From: Streptomyces coeruleorubidus
GTDB taxonomy: Bacteria; Actinomycetota; Actinomycetes; Streptomycetales; Streptomycetaceae
NCBI RefSeq assembly: GCF_028885415.1
Contig: NZ_CP118527.1
Span: forward strand, 8,494,001 to 8,558,000
Length of the DNA: 64,000 nt
Reading direction: 5' to 3'
Both the position numbers and the translations under genes were made by a program. The notes below the pieces were generated by a model. It saw only the letters and a program-made list of their open reading frames with translations, made no database searches and was not told the origin of the DNA. The first letter of the stretch is position 1, and every line of letters starts with the position of its first letter. This document shows positions 51,658 through 60,198 of this stretch, in pieces.

Positions 51658-53396
51658 GCGCTCATGCATGTGTGACGACTTACGAACGGGACGCGACGAC
51701 GCTGGAGCTGCCCTGGCCGTTCGCCGGGCGGGAGGACGAACTGGAGCTGGTCCGCCGGTCCCTGGCCGGCGGACGCCGCGGCATGGTGGTGACGGGCCCG
51801 GCGGGCTGCGGCAAGACCCGCCTCGTCACCGAGGCGATCCGCGGCACCGACTGCGCCCGGGCGGCGGGAACGCCCGAGAGCCGGGCCATCCCCTTCGCCG
51901 CGTTCGCCCATCTGCTGCCCGAGGCGGTCACCCTGCACCGCGCGGTCCAGCTGCTGTCGGGCGTACGGATGTTGGTCGTGGACGACGCCCAGCTGCTCGA
52001 CGACGCCTCCGCCGCCCTGGTCCACCAGCTCGCCGTGCACGGCCGCACCCGTCTGCTGGTCGTCGCCACGGACGGCACCGCGATACCCGGCGCGATCTCC
52101 CGGTTGTGGACCGGTGAACTGCTGCCGCGTCTCGCCCTGGAACGGCTGCCCGAGGAGGAGACCGCGCAGCTGCTCACCGCCGGGGCCGGCCCCCTCGAAC
52201 CGCTGACCGTCAACCGGTTGCTGCGCCTGAGCCAGGGCGACCTGCGGCTGCTGCGCGAGCTGCTGGGTGCCGTTCGCGGGCTGCTGACCCCCGTGCCGGG
52301 CACCGGCGAACGGGCGTGGCGGGGCCCGGTGCCGCTGACCACGGCCGTCCGCGAACGCACCGCCCGTGTCCTCGGCCGCACCTGCCCGCTCGAACGGGAG
52401 ACCCTCGACCGCCTCGCCTTCGCCGAACCCCTGTCGCCGACCCTGGACGACCTGGACCTCGGGGCCCTCGAAGTCCTGGAGTCCGACGACCTGATCGAGG
52501 TCGACGACCTGGGCGGCGTCCGCCTCGCCCACCCCCTCCACGGCCCGGTGCTCAGGGCAGCGGCGGGCCGGCTGCGCGCGCGCCGGCTGTCCCGGACACC
52601 GGACGCGTACGCCGCCGCCCTCGACGCCGAGTCGGCCGCACTGGCCCGCCGGATCGACCAGGACGACGTACGGGCGATGCCCACGCCGGTGGGGGAATGG
52701 CTGGTCGACGAAGGCGGCCCGCTGACCGGCCGGTACGCCGCCGCACGCGCCCGTTTCGCCCGGTTGCGGGGCGAGTTGAGGGAGGCGGCGGCCTGGGCGA
52801 GGGAGGGCCTGCGGGGCGATCCCGAGGACGCGTCGTGCCGGGAGGAACTCGCCCGCTCCTGCGCACCGGTGGACAGCCGGGGGGACCTGGACCTCGAAGC
52901 CCTCGCCGACCCCTACGACGCCGTCCGCCTCGGCGTCCCCGAGAAGGTCATCGACCGGCTGACCGGCGTGTTCGCCCGGCACGCCGACGCGCTCACCCGC
53001 GCCGACGGCCCCGCCCTGGACGAGGTGGCCGAGGAACTGGAGAGGCGCGGCTTCACGCTGTTCGCCGCGGAGGCGCACGCCCAGGCCGTGCGCGCCCACC
53101 GCGATCCGAGCGCCGCCCGGCACTCCCGCACCCGGGCCGTCGCCCTGGCCCGGCGCTGCCAGGGCGCCCGCACACCCGCCCTGTCCGGGCTGGTCCTCGG
53201 CGAACTCACCGCCCGGCAACGGCAGATCGTCACCCTCGCGGCGGCGGGCCTGAGCAACCGGCAGATCGCCGAACGCCTCACCCTGTCGATCCGGACCGTC
53301 GGCAACCACTTGTACAGCGCCTACGCCCGCCTCGGCGCGAGCGACCGCGGTGCCCTGCCCTGGCTGACGGAGATCCCGCAAGCCCAGCCGGCCTGA
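51648..53396 (+). CDS. LuxR-family regulator with N-terminal AAA-type ATPase
   Basis: 582 residues if GTG 51648 is used; GTG 51672 is equally possible because neither has a good ribosome binding site and the first lies against a promoter-like element. Walker A GPAGCGKT is at 50-57 and a Walker B-like MLVVDDAQLLDD follows near 105-116. The C-terminal LuxR helix-turn-helix reads LTARQRQIVTLAAAGLSNRQIAERL and IRTVGNHLYSAYARLG at about 525-570. At 580 residues it is shorter than typical LAL regulators of about 900. It probably controls the neighbouring protease genes, which is inferred from position. Confidence 0.88.
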   Translation: MSSRAHACVTTYERDATTLELPWPFAGREDELELVRRSLAGGRRGMVVTGPAGCGKTRLVTEAIRGTDCARAAGTPESRAIPFAAFAHLLPEAVTLHRAVQLLSGVRMLVVDDAQLLDDASAALVHQLAVHGRTRLLVVATDGTAIPGAISRLWTGELLPRLALERLPEEETAQLLTAGAGPLEPLTVNRLLRLSQGDLRLLRELLGAVRGLLTPVPGTGERAWRGPVPLTTAVRERTARVLGRTCPLERETLDRLAFAEPLSPTLDDLDLGALEVLESDDLIEVDDLGGVRLAHPLHGPVLRAAAGRLRARRLSRTPDAYAAALDAESAALARRIDQDDVRAMPTPVGEWLVDEGGPLTGRYAAARARFARLRGELREAAAWAREGLRGDPEDASCREELARSCAPVDSRGDLDLEALADPYDAVRLGVPEKVIDRLTGVFARHADALTRADGPALDEVAEELERRGFTLFAAEAHAQAVRAHRDPSAARHSRTRAVALARRCQGARTPALSGLVLGELTARQRQIVTLAAAGLSNRQIAERLTLSIRTVGNHLYSAYARLGASDRGALPWLTEIPQAQPA

Positions 53397-53411
53397 GGCC
53401 GCACCCTGACC

Positions 53412-53448
53412 GGCGGCCTGACCCGAACAGGGGACGGGTCAGGCCGCC
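53412..53448. terminator. Bidirectional terminator between LuxR and CHAT genes
   Basis: GGCGGCCTGACCC at 53412-53424 pairs perfectly with 53436-53448 around an 11-base loop. The right arm includes the stop codon of the convergent CHAT gene. Confidence 0.8.
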
Positions 53449-56045
53449 CCGAACGCCGAGAACGCCCAGCCCGTGGCCTGGTGCAGCGCGTCGCCCGGCA
53501 GGGCGGCCCGGGCGTCGCGCAGCGCCTCCGCCAGGGACAGGCCGGCCCCGAGGCCCTTGTGCAGCGCGAGCATCAGCGGCACCACGGCAGCGTCGTTGAC
53601 GGGCGCGCTGCACGCCACCACCCCGGCCGTGCCGAGCGGCAGCAGCGCGGTGACCAGGCCGAGCAGTTCGTCGGCGCCGACAGAGGCGAGGAGGGCGGTG
53701 TCGCAGCAGGACAGGATGATCCGGTAGGGGCTGCGGTCCAGACGCTCGAAGTCGTGCACGACGATCGGGCCGTCGGCCATCCGCAGCGAGGAGAACAGCG
53801 GGCTGTCCGCGCGGAACGTGCCGTGCGCGGCGATGTGCGCCAGCGCGGCACCGTCCAGCTCCTGAAGCACCCGCGGCACCCGCGCCTCGTCGTCCTCCAG
53901 GACCGTCGCGCAGGCGTAGCGGCCGGCCAGTTCGGGCACCTCGGCGCCGCCCGTGGCCAGGCCCGGGCCGCGTACCAGCACATGACGGCCGTCCGGCGGC
54001 GGCGTGGTCTCCCGGGCCCGCAGCCAACTGCCCGCCGACGGCGACACGCTGAGCACCCGTTCCCGCAGCGACGGCAGCAGCGCCCATGGCACCCGGTGCA
54101 GCCGCCCCGGCGGCACGATCACCACCGGGTCGCCGCCCAGGTGCGCCGCGGCCGGTCCGAGCAGCAGCTCCTCCAGCCGCCGCCCCGCGGCCTCCACCAC
54201 CGCAAGCCGCGCCTCGGCCCCGGGGTGCGCCAGCCGCCGCAGCCCCGCCTGTACGTGCTCGGCCTCGGTCTCCGCGTCGGCCAGCAACCCGGCCTCGAAC
54301 CTGCGCACCCGCCCCTGCCCGCACAGCAGCACCTGCACCCGCCCGTCGAGCACGGCGAGTTCCACCAGCCGTACCTCGTCGCCCAGTCGCTCCAGCAGCC
54401 GGCCGACGTCGAAACGGTCGCCGTCCCCGGGGGCCTCGCCGCGCATGTGCAGCGTCCGGGAGCGGATCTGCCGCTCCAGGCGCCGCTGTTCACGCTCCAG
54501 TGCCGGAACCGGCCGGCCCTCCATCCGGGCGGCCTCCGCGCGGGAGGCGATCTCACGGAAGGCCGTCATGCCGCTGAGCAGCTCCGGGTCGGCGGGCGGC
54601 CGGGTCGGCGGGGTGGACAGCACGGTGGCACGCCAGCGCTCGCTCCACACCAGCAGCCGCCGCGGGCCGCCGGAGACCAGACTGGCCCGCCCGGCCAACG
54701 CGGCCAGCTCCGCGCCCTGTTCGGTCGCGCGGGCCCGCAGCTCCGAGGCGCCCAGCGTCATCCGGTGGTCGTCGAGCACGTCCAGGCCGCGTCGGCACGC
54801 CTCCAGGACGCCCCGGGTCGACCCCGCCGCTCGGGCCCGCAGCGCCTGCGCAGCCCAGCCCGTCATCCGCGCCAGCGGCGGGCCGTTCCGCCTGCTGCGG
54901 GCGGCGACGGCCAGATGCCGTTCCGCGTCCGCCGTCCAGCCCAGGCCCAGCGCGATCCGGCCCGCGAGCAGCGACGCCTCCGGCGCGGCCGGCGCGCCGA
55001 AGGCGGCCAGCTTCTCGGCCACCCGGGCGGCGTCGGCGACCAGCCGCCCCGAGCCGCGCCCGGCCGCGTGCCGCGCCTCGATCAGCACCAGCCGGGCGTG
55101 CGTCTCCCACCAAGTGCGCCGCTGCCCGGCGAACAGCCGTACCGCGAGGGCGGCCCGGGCGATCGCCGTGTGCGGGTCCCCGGCCAGCCGTGCGGCCCGC
55201 GCGGCGGCCAGCAGCAGCTCCGCCTTGCGCGTGGACTGCCCGCCGATCCCGTCCAGCCTCCCGATCGCCGCGTCCGCCTCGGCCAGCGCCTCGGGAGCCA
55301 GCCCGGCCGCCATCAGCACCTCACAGCGCCGGATGTTCAGCATGAACGTCGGCGTGCCCAGCCGGGCGTACCGCTCCTCCGCCTCGTCGAGCAGCCGCAG
55401 CGCCGCCGGCACGTCACCGGACCGGAACGCGGCGAGCCCCCGGCTCTCCACCGCGTCGGCCTTGTCGTGCTCCTGGCCCGTGGTGTCCCACAGCGCCTCG
55501 GCCGCCGTGAAGTCCGCCTCGGCCCGCTCCACCGCCCCCAGCGCCAGATGCACGGTCGCCCGCAGGGTCAGCGCCCGCGCCGTCCAGATCACGTCCTCCG
55601 CCTGGCGCAGCACGGGAATCGCCCGGCGTACGTCCTCCAGCGCCTGGCGATGGTGACCGAGCACCCACCACACGTACGCCCGCCGGTACAGCACCCGCGC
55701 CCGCGTGTGCCCGCCGCCCCGCGCGACCCCTCGCTCGAACGCCGCCAGGCCCTCCCGGGTGCGGCCCGCGTGCACCAGCGCCACGCCCAGGGTGGCCAGC
55801 ACGTCCGCCTCCCGGTCGGCCGAATCCGCCCGCGCCGCGAACTCACGGGCCCGCCGCAGATGGTCCAGCGCGAGCCGCAGATCACCGAAGTCCCGCTGCC
55901 AGATGCCGATCACCTGATGCGCGACGGACGCGTGCAGCGAGGACGGGTCGGCGTCGAGCAGCGCCCGGGCCCTCGCGAGAGCCTCGCCCGGGTCGGCGAA
56001 CACCATCGGCAGCAGTTCCTGCACCGAGTCGCTTCCCGCTGTCAC
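53439..56045 (-). CDS. TPR-CHAT domain caspase-like protease
   Basis: 868 residues from GTG 56045 (a GTG at 56081 is in frame). The first 450 residues are helical repeats of TPR kind (LATLGVALVHAGRTREGLAAFERGV, then YVWWVLGHHRQALEDVRRAI). The C-terminal 300 residues form a CHAT peptidase. The catalytic histidine is H741 in HIAAHGTFRADSPLFSSL, and the cysteine is C781 in ILSCCDTALL. CHAT proteases are caspase relatives that act in bacterial signalling and conflict systems. It is transcribed away from a subtilase and an ECF sigma gene, an arrangement that suggests one proteolytic signalling module. No signal peptide is seen, so cytoplasmic action is expected. Confidence 0.87.
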   Translation of the reverse strand: MTAGSDSVQELLPMVFADPGEALARARALLDADPSSLHASVAHQVIGIWQRDFGDLRLALDHLRRAREFAARADSADREADVLATLGVALVHAGRTREGLAAFERGVARGGGHTRARVLYRRAYVWWVLGHHRQALEDVRRAIPVLRQAEDVIWTARALTLRATVHLALGAVERAEADFTAAEALWDTTGQEHDKADAVESRGLAAFRSGDVPAALRLLDEAEERYARLGTPTFMLNIRRCEVLMAAGLAPEALAEADAAIGRLDGIGGQSTRKAELLLAAARAARLAGDPHTAIARAALAVRLFAGQRRTWWETHARLVLIEARHAAGRGSGRLVADAARVAEKLAAFGAPAAPEASLLAGRIALGLGWTADAERHLAVAARSRRNGPPLARMTGWAAQALRARAAGSTRGVLEACRRGLDVLDDHRMTLGASELRARATEQGAELAALAGRASLVSGGPRRLLVWSERWRATVLSTPPTRPPADPELLSGMTAFREIASRAEAARMEGRPVPALEREQRRLERQIRSRTLHMRGEAPGDGDRFDVGRLLERLGDEVRLVELAVLDGRVQVLLCGQGRVRRFEAGLLADAETEAEHVQAGLRRLAHPGAEARLAVVEAAGRRLEELLLGPAAAHLGGDPVVIVPPGRLHRVPWALLPSLRERVLSVSPSAGSWLRARETTPPPDGRHVLVRGPGLATGGAEVPELAGRYACATVLEDDEARVPRVLQELDGAALAHIAAHGTFRADSPLFSSLRMADGPIVVHDFERLDRSPYRIILSCCDTALLASVGADELLGLVTALLPLGTAGVVACSAPVNDAAVVPLMLALHKGLGAGLSLAEALRDARAALPGDALHQATGWAFSAFGAA

Positions 56046-56091
56046 GCCTCGGATGGTAGTGGCCCCGCAACCGCACCACACAGGGTTGGCG

Positions 56092-56103
56092 CTGTATCAA
56101 AAG
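56092..56103 (+). promoter_or_regulatory. CTGTATCARAAG promoter-like element, copy 2
   Basis: CTGTATCAAAAG lies 81 bases upstream of the subtilase start and 46 bases beyond the CHAT start on the other strand. It is the partner of the element at 51637. Confidence 0.4.
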
Positions 56104-56184
56104 ACCGCCCGGCGGCTCTTGTCGACGAGTACCGACGACCGTTCGCCGCACCGACCGATGCCGTCGCCCAGTGGGAGGACCCGC

Positions 56185-57615
56185 ATGGCACCTCAGCGAT
56201 TCCACGAGCAGTTCGACCAGATCCAGCGCGCGATGCCGGACGTCCCCCTCGCGATGGGACCGGACGACTCGGCCGAGTTCATGTACGAGAAGGGCGTCGT
56301 CCTCGTCCGCGACGGCGAGGAGGCCCGGATCGTAGAGGACGCCGTACGGGCGCACTTCACGGCGGCACCCGACCTCGACCAGGACCAGGTCCGTCGGGCG
56401 GGCCCGCAGACCAACCGCAGCGGCGTCACCCGGATCCGGGTCGGCGACCCCGGCGAGGGGAGCCGGGGAGCGGACCGGGCCGTCGCGCAGGCACTGCGGG
56501 CCGTGCGCGAGCGCGAGGCCCGGGCTGGGCACCGGATCGTCGCCCGCAACCACGTGGTGCACATCGCGGTCAACGCCTGCCCCGGCGACGAACCCGTACC
56601 CGTCCCGGCGAGCGAGCCGCCCAACCCGGCGGCCGCGGACACCGCGTACGACCCGGACACCGCCGTCGGCGTCCTCGTCGTCGACACCGGCCTGACGCAC
56701 GACTACCGCTCCTGCACGCTCCTCGCCCACACCGACGGCGACGCCCAGGTCCAGGAGTGCGACGAGCAGGGGATCCTCCAGCAGTACGTCGGGCACGGCA
56801 CGTTCATCGCCGGGCTCGTCGCCGCCGTCGCGCCCAACACCGACATCACCGTGCGCGGCAGCCTCAACGACGCGGGCGCCGTCCTGGAGTCGGAGTTCGG
56901 CGAGAAGCTCTTCGAGGCCGTCGACGCCGGCGGCTGGCCCGACGTCCTCAGCCTCTCCGCCGGCACCTCCAACGGCCGCACCGACGGCCTGCTCGGCGTG
57001 GAGAACTTCATGCGGGAACTGCGCGAGCAGCGCACCCTGCTGGTCGCCGCCGCCGGCAACAACGCCAGCGCCACCCCCTTCTGGCCCGCCGCCTACGCCG
57101 ACCTGCCCGGCTGGGAGGACTCCGTGCTGTCGGTCGGCGCGCTGCGCAGCGACGGCGAGTTCGGCGCCTGCTTCACCAACCACGGCCCGTGGGTGAAGGT
57201 CTACGCCCCCGGTGAGCGCCTCACCAGCGCCCTCACCGGCTTCGGGACGCCCGTCCCGTACATCTACCAGCACTCCACGTACGACGCCTGCCGCTACGGC
57301 TTCAATTACGGCTGCACCTGCCGGCACCCCCGCCACACCGGTGTGCTGAGCGACGAGAACGCCTGCGCCAAGCCGGACCAGGTGATGTTCGAGGGGTACG
57401 CGCAGTGGAGCGGCACCTCCTTCGCCACCCCCGTGACCGCGGGCCTGGTCGCCGCCCACATGACGGCGCACAAGGAGACCGACCCGCGCGCGGCCCGGCG
57501 GCAACTGCTCGCCGCCGGCACCGGGTTCGCGGAAGTGCGCGGGGCGCACGTACCCGCGCTGCACCCGCCCACCTGGCGCCCCGTCCCGGTCGTCCGTCAC
57601 GCCCCCGGGCTGTGA
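56185..57615 (+). CDS. Intracellular S8 family serine peptidase (subtilase)
   Basis: 476 residues from ATG 56185, placed by GGGAGGA; the frame extends to 56053. The catalytic triad is complete: D167 in VLVVDTGL, H204 in YVGHGTFIAGLVA, and S412 in WSGTSFATPVTAG. The oxyanion asparagine is in AAAGNNASA. There is no signal peptide, and the first 150 residues are a polar, charged domain rather than a classical I9 propeptide. A cysteine-rich insert (YDACRYGFNYGCTCRHP, and CFTN earlier) precedes the serine. It heads a rightward unit with the ECF sigma gene 62 bases later. It may cleave cytoplasmic targets, possibly together with the CHAT protease. Confidence 0.92.
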   Translation: MAPQRFHEQFDQIQRAMPDVPLAMGPDDSAEFMYEKGVVLVRDGEEARIVEDAVRAHFTAAPDLDQDQVRRAGPQTNRSGVTRIRVGDPGEGSRGADRAVAQALRAVREREARAGHRIVARNHVVHIAVNACPGDEPVPVPASEPPNPAAADTAYDPDTAVGVLVVDTGLTHDYRSCTLLAHTDGDAQVQECDEQGILQQYVGHGTFIAGLVAAVAPNTDITVRGSLNDAGAVLESEFGEKLFEAVDAGGWPDVLSLSAGTSNGRTDGLLGVENFMRELREQRTLLVAAAGNNASATPFWPAAYADLPGWEDSVLSVGALRSDGEFGACFTNHGPWVKVYAPGERLTSALTGFGTPVPYIYQHSTYDACRYGFNYGCTCRHPRHTGVLSDENACAKPDQVMFEGYAQWSGTSFATPVTAGLVAAHMTAHKETDPRAARRQLLAAGTGFAEVRGAHVPALHPPTWRPVPVVRHAPGL

Positions 57616-57677
57616 GGGCCGGAACCGCCCCCTCCGCGGCGTACGATGACGTGCCGTACTCGAGGGGTGGGGCTGCC

Positions 57678-58253
57678 GTGGACCGTACTGATGCCGGCGC
57701 GCTCGTCCAGGCCGCCGCCGACGGCGACGCGGCGGCCTGGAAGGCGCTCGTGGAAGGGCTGAGCCCCCTGGTGTGGTCCGTGGTGCGGGCCCACCGGCTG
57801 TCCGACGCGGACGCCCACGAGGTCTACCAGACCGCCTGGTTCCGCTTCGCCCAGCACCTCGGGCGGATCCGGGAACCCGGCAAGGCGGGCGCCTGGCTGG
57901 CGAGCACCGCGCGCCACGAGTGCCTGAAGGTCATCCGGAGCTCGCAACGACTGACCCTGACGGACGATCCGCAGCTCCTGGACCGGGTCAGCGAGGAGGG
58001 CACGCCGGAACAGTCGCTGCTCGACTCCGAGGAGGCCGCCGCCCAGAGCGAACGGGTACGGCGGTTGTGGCAGGAGTTCGAGGAACTGGGCGAGCGGTGC
58101 CGGCAGTTGCTGCGGGTGCTGATGGCCACGCCGCCGCCCAGTTACCAGGACGTGTCCGCCGCGCTCGGGATCGCGGTGGGCAGCATCGGGCCGCTGCGCC
58201 AGCGCTGTCTGCGGCGCCTGCGGGCCCGGCTCGAAGCGCGGGGGGCGATATGA
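57678..58253 (+). CDS. ECF-type RNA polymerase sigma factor
   Basis: 191 residues from GTG 57678. Region 2 is seen as LVQAAADGDAAAWKALVEGLSPLVWSVVRAHRL and ADAHEVYQTAWFRFAQHLGRI in two parts, including the YQTAWFRF core-binding helix. Region 4 is ELGERCRQLLRVLM, then YQDVSAALGIAVGSIGPLRQRCLRRLR. It should direct RNA polymerase to a small regulon. No zinc-binding anti-sigma factor follows; instead a coupled small acidic protein does. Protease neighbours raise the idea that its activity is released by proteolysis, which is unproved. Confidence 0.9.
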   Translation: MDRTDAGALVQAAADGDAAAWKALVEGLSPLVWSVVRAHRLSDADAHEVYQTAWFRFAQHLGRIREPGKAGAWLASTARHECLKVIRSSQRLTLTDDPQLLDRVSEEGTPEQSLLDSEEAAAQSERVRRLWQEFEELGERCRQLLRVLMATPPPSYQDVSAALGIAVGSIGPLRQRCLRRLRARLEARGAI

Positions 58254-58747
58254 GCGACATGAGCGATGGCATGAACGACGACGTGTTCGACGAGGACGCC
58301 TGGGACGACCAGGAGTTCGACGCCGGGCTGCTGGAGGAGGAGCTCCGGCAGGCCGCCGCCGTCCTGGACCCCGTGCCGGCGGAGCTCCAGCAGATCGCCG
58401 TCGACGCCTACGCGTTGCACGACCTGGACGCCCGCGTCGCGGAGCTCACCTTCGACTCGCTGGTCGACGCCCTCCCGGTCCGGGGAGCCGGCGACGCGCC
58501 CCGGATGCTGACCTTCCGGGCGGGCGAGGTGACCGTCGACGTCGAGGTCACCGCACACGGGCTGATGGGCCAGGTGCTGCCGCCGCAGCCGGCCCGGATC
58601 GAGGTCCTGGGCGGACCGCGCCCCGGCTCCTCGCTCACGGCCGACGACCTGGGCCGCTTCACCGCCGACGCACCGCCGCCGGGCCCGTTCGCCCTGCGGC
58701 TGCGGACCGGCGGGGACGTGGTGGTGACGGAGTGGCTGCGGGCGTAG
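58250..58747 (+). CDS. Small acidic protein coupled to the ECF sigma factor
   Basis: 165 residues; ATG overlaps the sigma stop as ATGA. The first 35 residues are very acidic (MNDDVFDEDAWDDQEFDAG). A helical segment AELQQIAVDAYALHDLDARVAEL then leads to a beta-rich C-terminal half with RMLTFRAGEVTVDVEVTA and PARIEVLGGPRPGS. There is no HxxxCxxC motif and no membrane segment, so it is not a standard zinc anti-sigma factor. Tight coupling suggests it binds or regulates the sigma factor. I do not recognise a named family. Confidence 0.75.
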   Translation: MSDMSDGMNDDVFDEDAWDDQEFDAGLLEEELRQAAAVLDPVPAELQQIAVDAYALHDLDARVAELTFDSLVDALPVRGAGDAPRMLTFRAGEVTVDVEVTAHGLMGQVLPPQPARIEVLGGPRPGSSLTADDLGRFTADAPPPGPFALRLRTGGDVVVTEWLRA

Positions 58748-58757
58748 GCCCCAGGAC

Positions 58758-59246
58758 TCAACAGGCGCAGGGCAGCGTCCTCGGTCCCCGGATCATCCTC
58801 TTCCACCGCCAGGCCACCTGGTCGGCGGGGACGGCGAGCCGTAGCCCGGGCAGTCTGTCCAGCAGGGTCTCGACGAGGAGCTCCGTCCGGAGAGGCTGCT
58901 TTCGGCCCGGTCGGCGGCCTCGGCCCCGCCCGACGTGGAGATGATCTGCCGGGTCCAGCAGCGCACGCCTACGGTGAAGGAGCCGGCGACGGCCTTGCAC
59001 AGCCGGTTGTGGTCGGGCTGGCCGGCGAAGGCGAGAGAGCCGGGCGGCGGCTCATGGGCGGGCCATCCGCGTCACTTGACGCCCGGTCACCTCCGCGCGG
59101 CTGAACCGCGGATCGTTGGTGCTCGGCTTCACCTCGTCGTGGCGGGTGGCCAGCCACGCCCGTCCCTCACCGTGCGGCAGCCGGATCCGGGTCGGCGGCC
59201 CCTCGCGCAGCAGCTCCGCGAGGACCGGGTCGAACCGTGGTCTCCT
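58758..59246 (-). pseudogene. Cytochrome P450 relic with frameshifts and a large internal deletion
   Basis: Three pieces of one P450 remain in order on the minus strand. Near 59237-59060 is the N-terminal part FDPVLAELLREGPPTRIRLP, AWLATRHDEV and DPRFSRAEVTG. In another frame, about 59020-58945, is the C-helix region AFAGQPDHNRLCKAVAGSFT. Near 58880-58758 is the extreme C-terminus, LLDRLPGLRLAVPADQV. The I-helix, the ExxR motif and the heme-binding cysteine loop are gone; an intact P450 needs about 400 residues. It is clearly nonfunctional. No other gene was found in this 520-bp gap. Confidence 0.8.
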
Positions 59247-59271
59247 CCCGTTATGCCCCAGCCGGTGACGG

Positions 59272-60060
59272 TCAGCCGGACACGGCGTCGACCAGGCGGG
59301 CCAGCGCGGCGGCGAGCCGCTCGAGGCCGGGGCCGGCAAGGCCGCCCGGCTCGGTCATGTAGGTGTCCCGGCGGATCTCCACCATGAGCGCCTCGACCCG
59401 CGGGTCGGTCCCGTAGAACTCCAGCGGCACGTACGCCCCGCTGAACGGGCTGTCGAGCTCCGTCTCCCCGAACGCCTGCCGCGCGGCGTCCAGCAACCCG
59501 GGAGAGGTGTGGAAGGAGTCGGTGCCGAGACACACCGGCGGCCTGGCCCCCTCGCCGTGCAGCTCGTAAGGCAGCCGGGCGCGGGGATAGGAGTGCACGT
59601 CGATGATCACGGCCCGCCCGGTGGCCGCCAGCCGGTCCGCCACGGCCTGCGTCATCGCCCGCGCGTACGGCAGGAAGTACCGCTGGACGAGCGGCCCGGC
59701 TTCGACGTCGCCGGAGCGCAGCACGGCGCCGTGCGTGGTCCGGGTGTAGACCGCGCCCATTCCGACGGCCCGCATCTCCTCCCGTTCGTCGGGGAAGCGC
59801 TCCGGGTCGATGACCAGCCGCGACAGCCGGTTGACGAACCGCCACGGGACGACGCCGGCCGCCCCGGCCGCCGCCTCGGCGATCTCCGCCGTGTGCGCGT
59901 CCGTGATGTGGTCCAGCTCCCGCGCGAGCTCGTCGTCGCCCAGCACGATGTCCGCCCGCACCGAGGGCGGTATCTCCCGCGCCGAGTGCGGGACATGCAG
60001 GATCACGGGGGAGTGCCCGGCGCCGGGCAGGACGTCGAAGGACCGGGGGTCGTCGGTCAC
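59272..60060 (-). CDS. N-formylglutamate amidohydrolase
   Basis: 262 residues from GTG 60060, GGAG upstream. HVPHSAREIPPSVR at the N-terminus, FVNRLSRLVIDPERF, and VIIDVHSYPRARLPYE are family blocks; the histidines and aspartates there fit a metal-dependent amidohydrolase. It hydrolyses N-formylglutamate to glutamate and formate, the last step of one histidine pathway. No other hut genes are in the window, so it may act on other N-acyl amino acids. It stands alone between the P450 relic and the isocitrate dehydrogenase terminator. Confidence 0.87.
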   Translation of the reverse strand: MTDDPRSFDVLPGAGHSPVILHVPHSAREIPPSVRADIVLGDDELARELDHITDAHTAEIAEAAAGAAGVVPWRFVNRLSRLVIDPERFPDEREEMRAVGMGAVYTRTTHGAVLRSGDVEAGPLVQRYFLPYARAMTQAVADRLAATGRAVIIDVHSYPRARLPYELHGEGARPPVCLGTDSFHTSPGLLDAARQAFGETELDSPFSGAYVPLEFYGTDPRVEALMVEIRRDTYMTEPGGLAGPGLERLAAALARLVDAVSG

Positions 60061-60134
60061 GCGGCGGCTCCACGGGCGTTGTCAGGGACGGTGTCAGGGG
60101 GCTTGGCTCGAAAGCCCCGCCTCTTCGAACATAA

Positions 60135-60172
60135 CTCCGCCCCGGCCGGGCGGTGCGCCGGCCGGGGCGGAG
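60135..60172. terminator. Terminator after isocitrate dehydrogenase, 15-bp stem
   Basis: CTCCGCCCCGGCCGG at 60135-60149 pairs perfectly with 60158-60172 across an 8-base loop. On the minus strand it lies 27 bases beyond the icd stop. Confidence 0.88.
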
Positions 60173-60198
60173 CGGAGGGACCGATGGGGCCCGGGGCG

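Noticed and set aside
53481..57215. A 1244-residue plus-strand open frame opposite the CHAT gene
   Set aside because: Composition is dominated by Arg, Gln, Pro and His with no family motif; it mirrors the CHAT gene and then the subtilase in a wrong frame.
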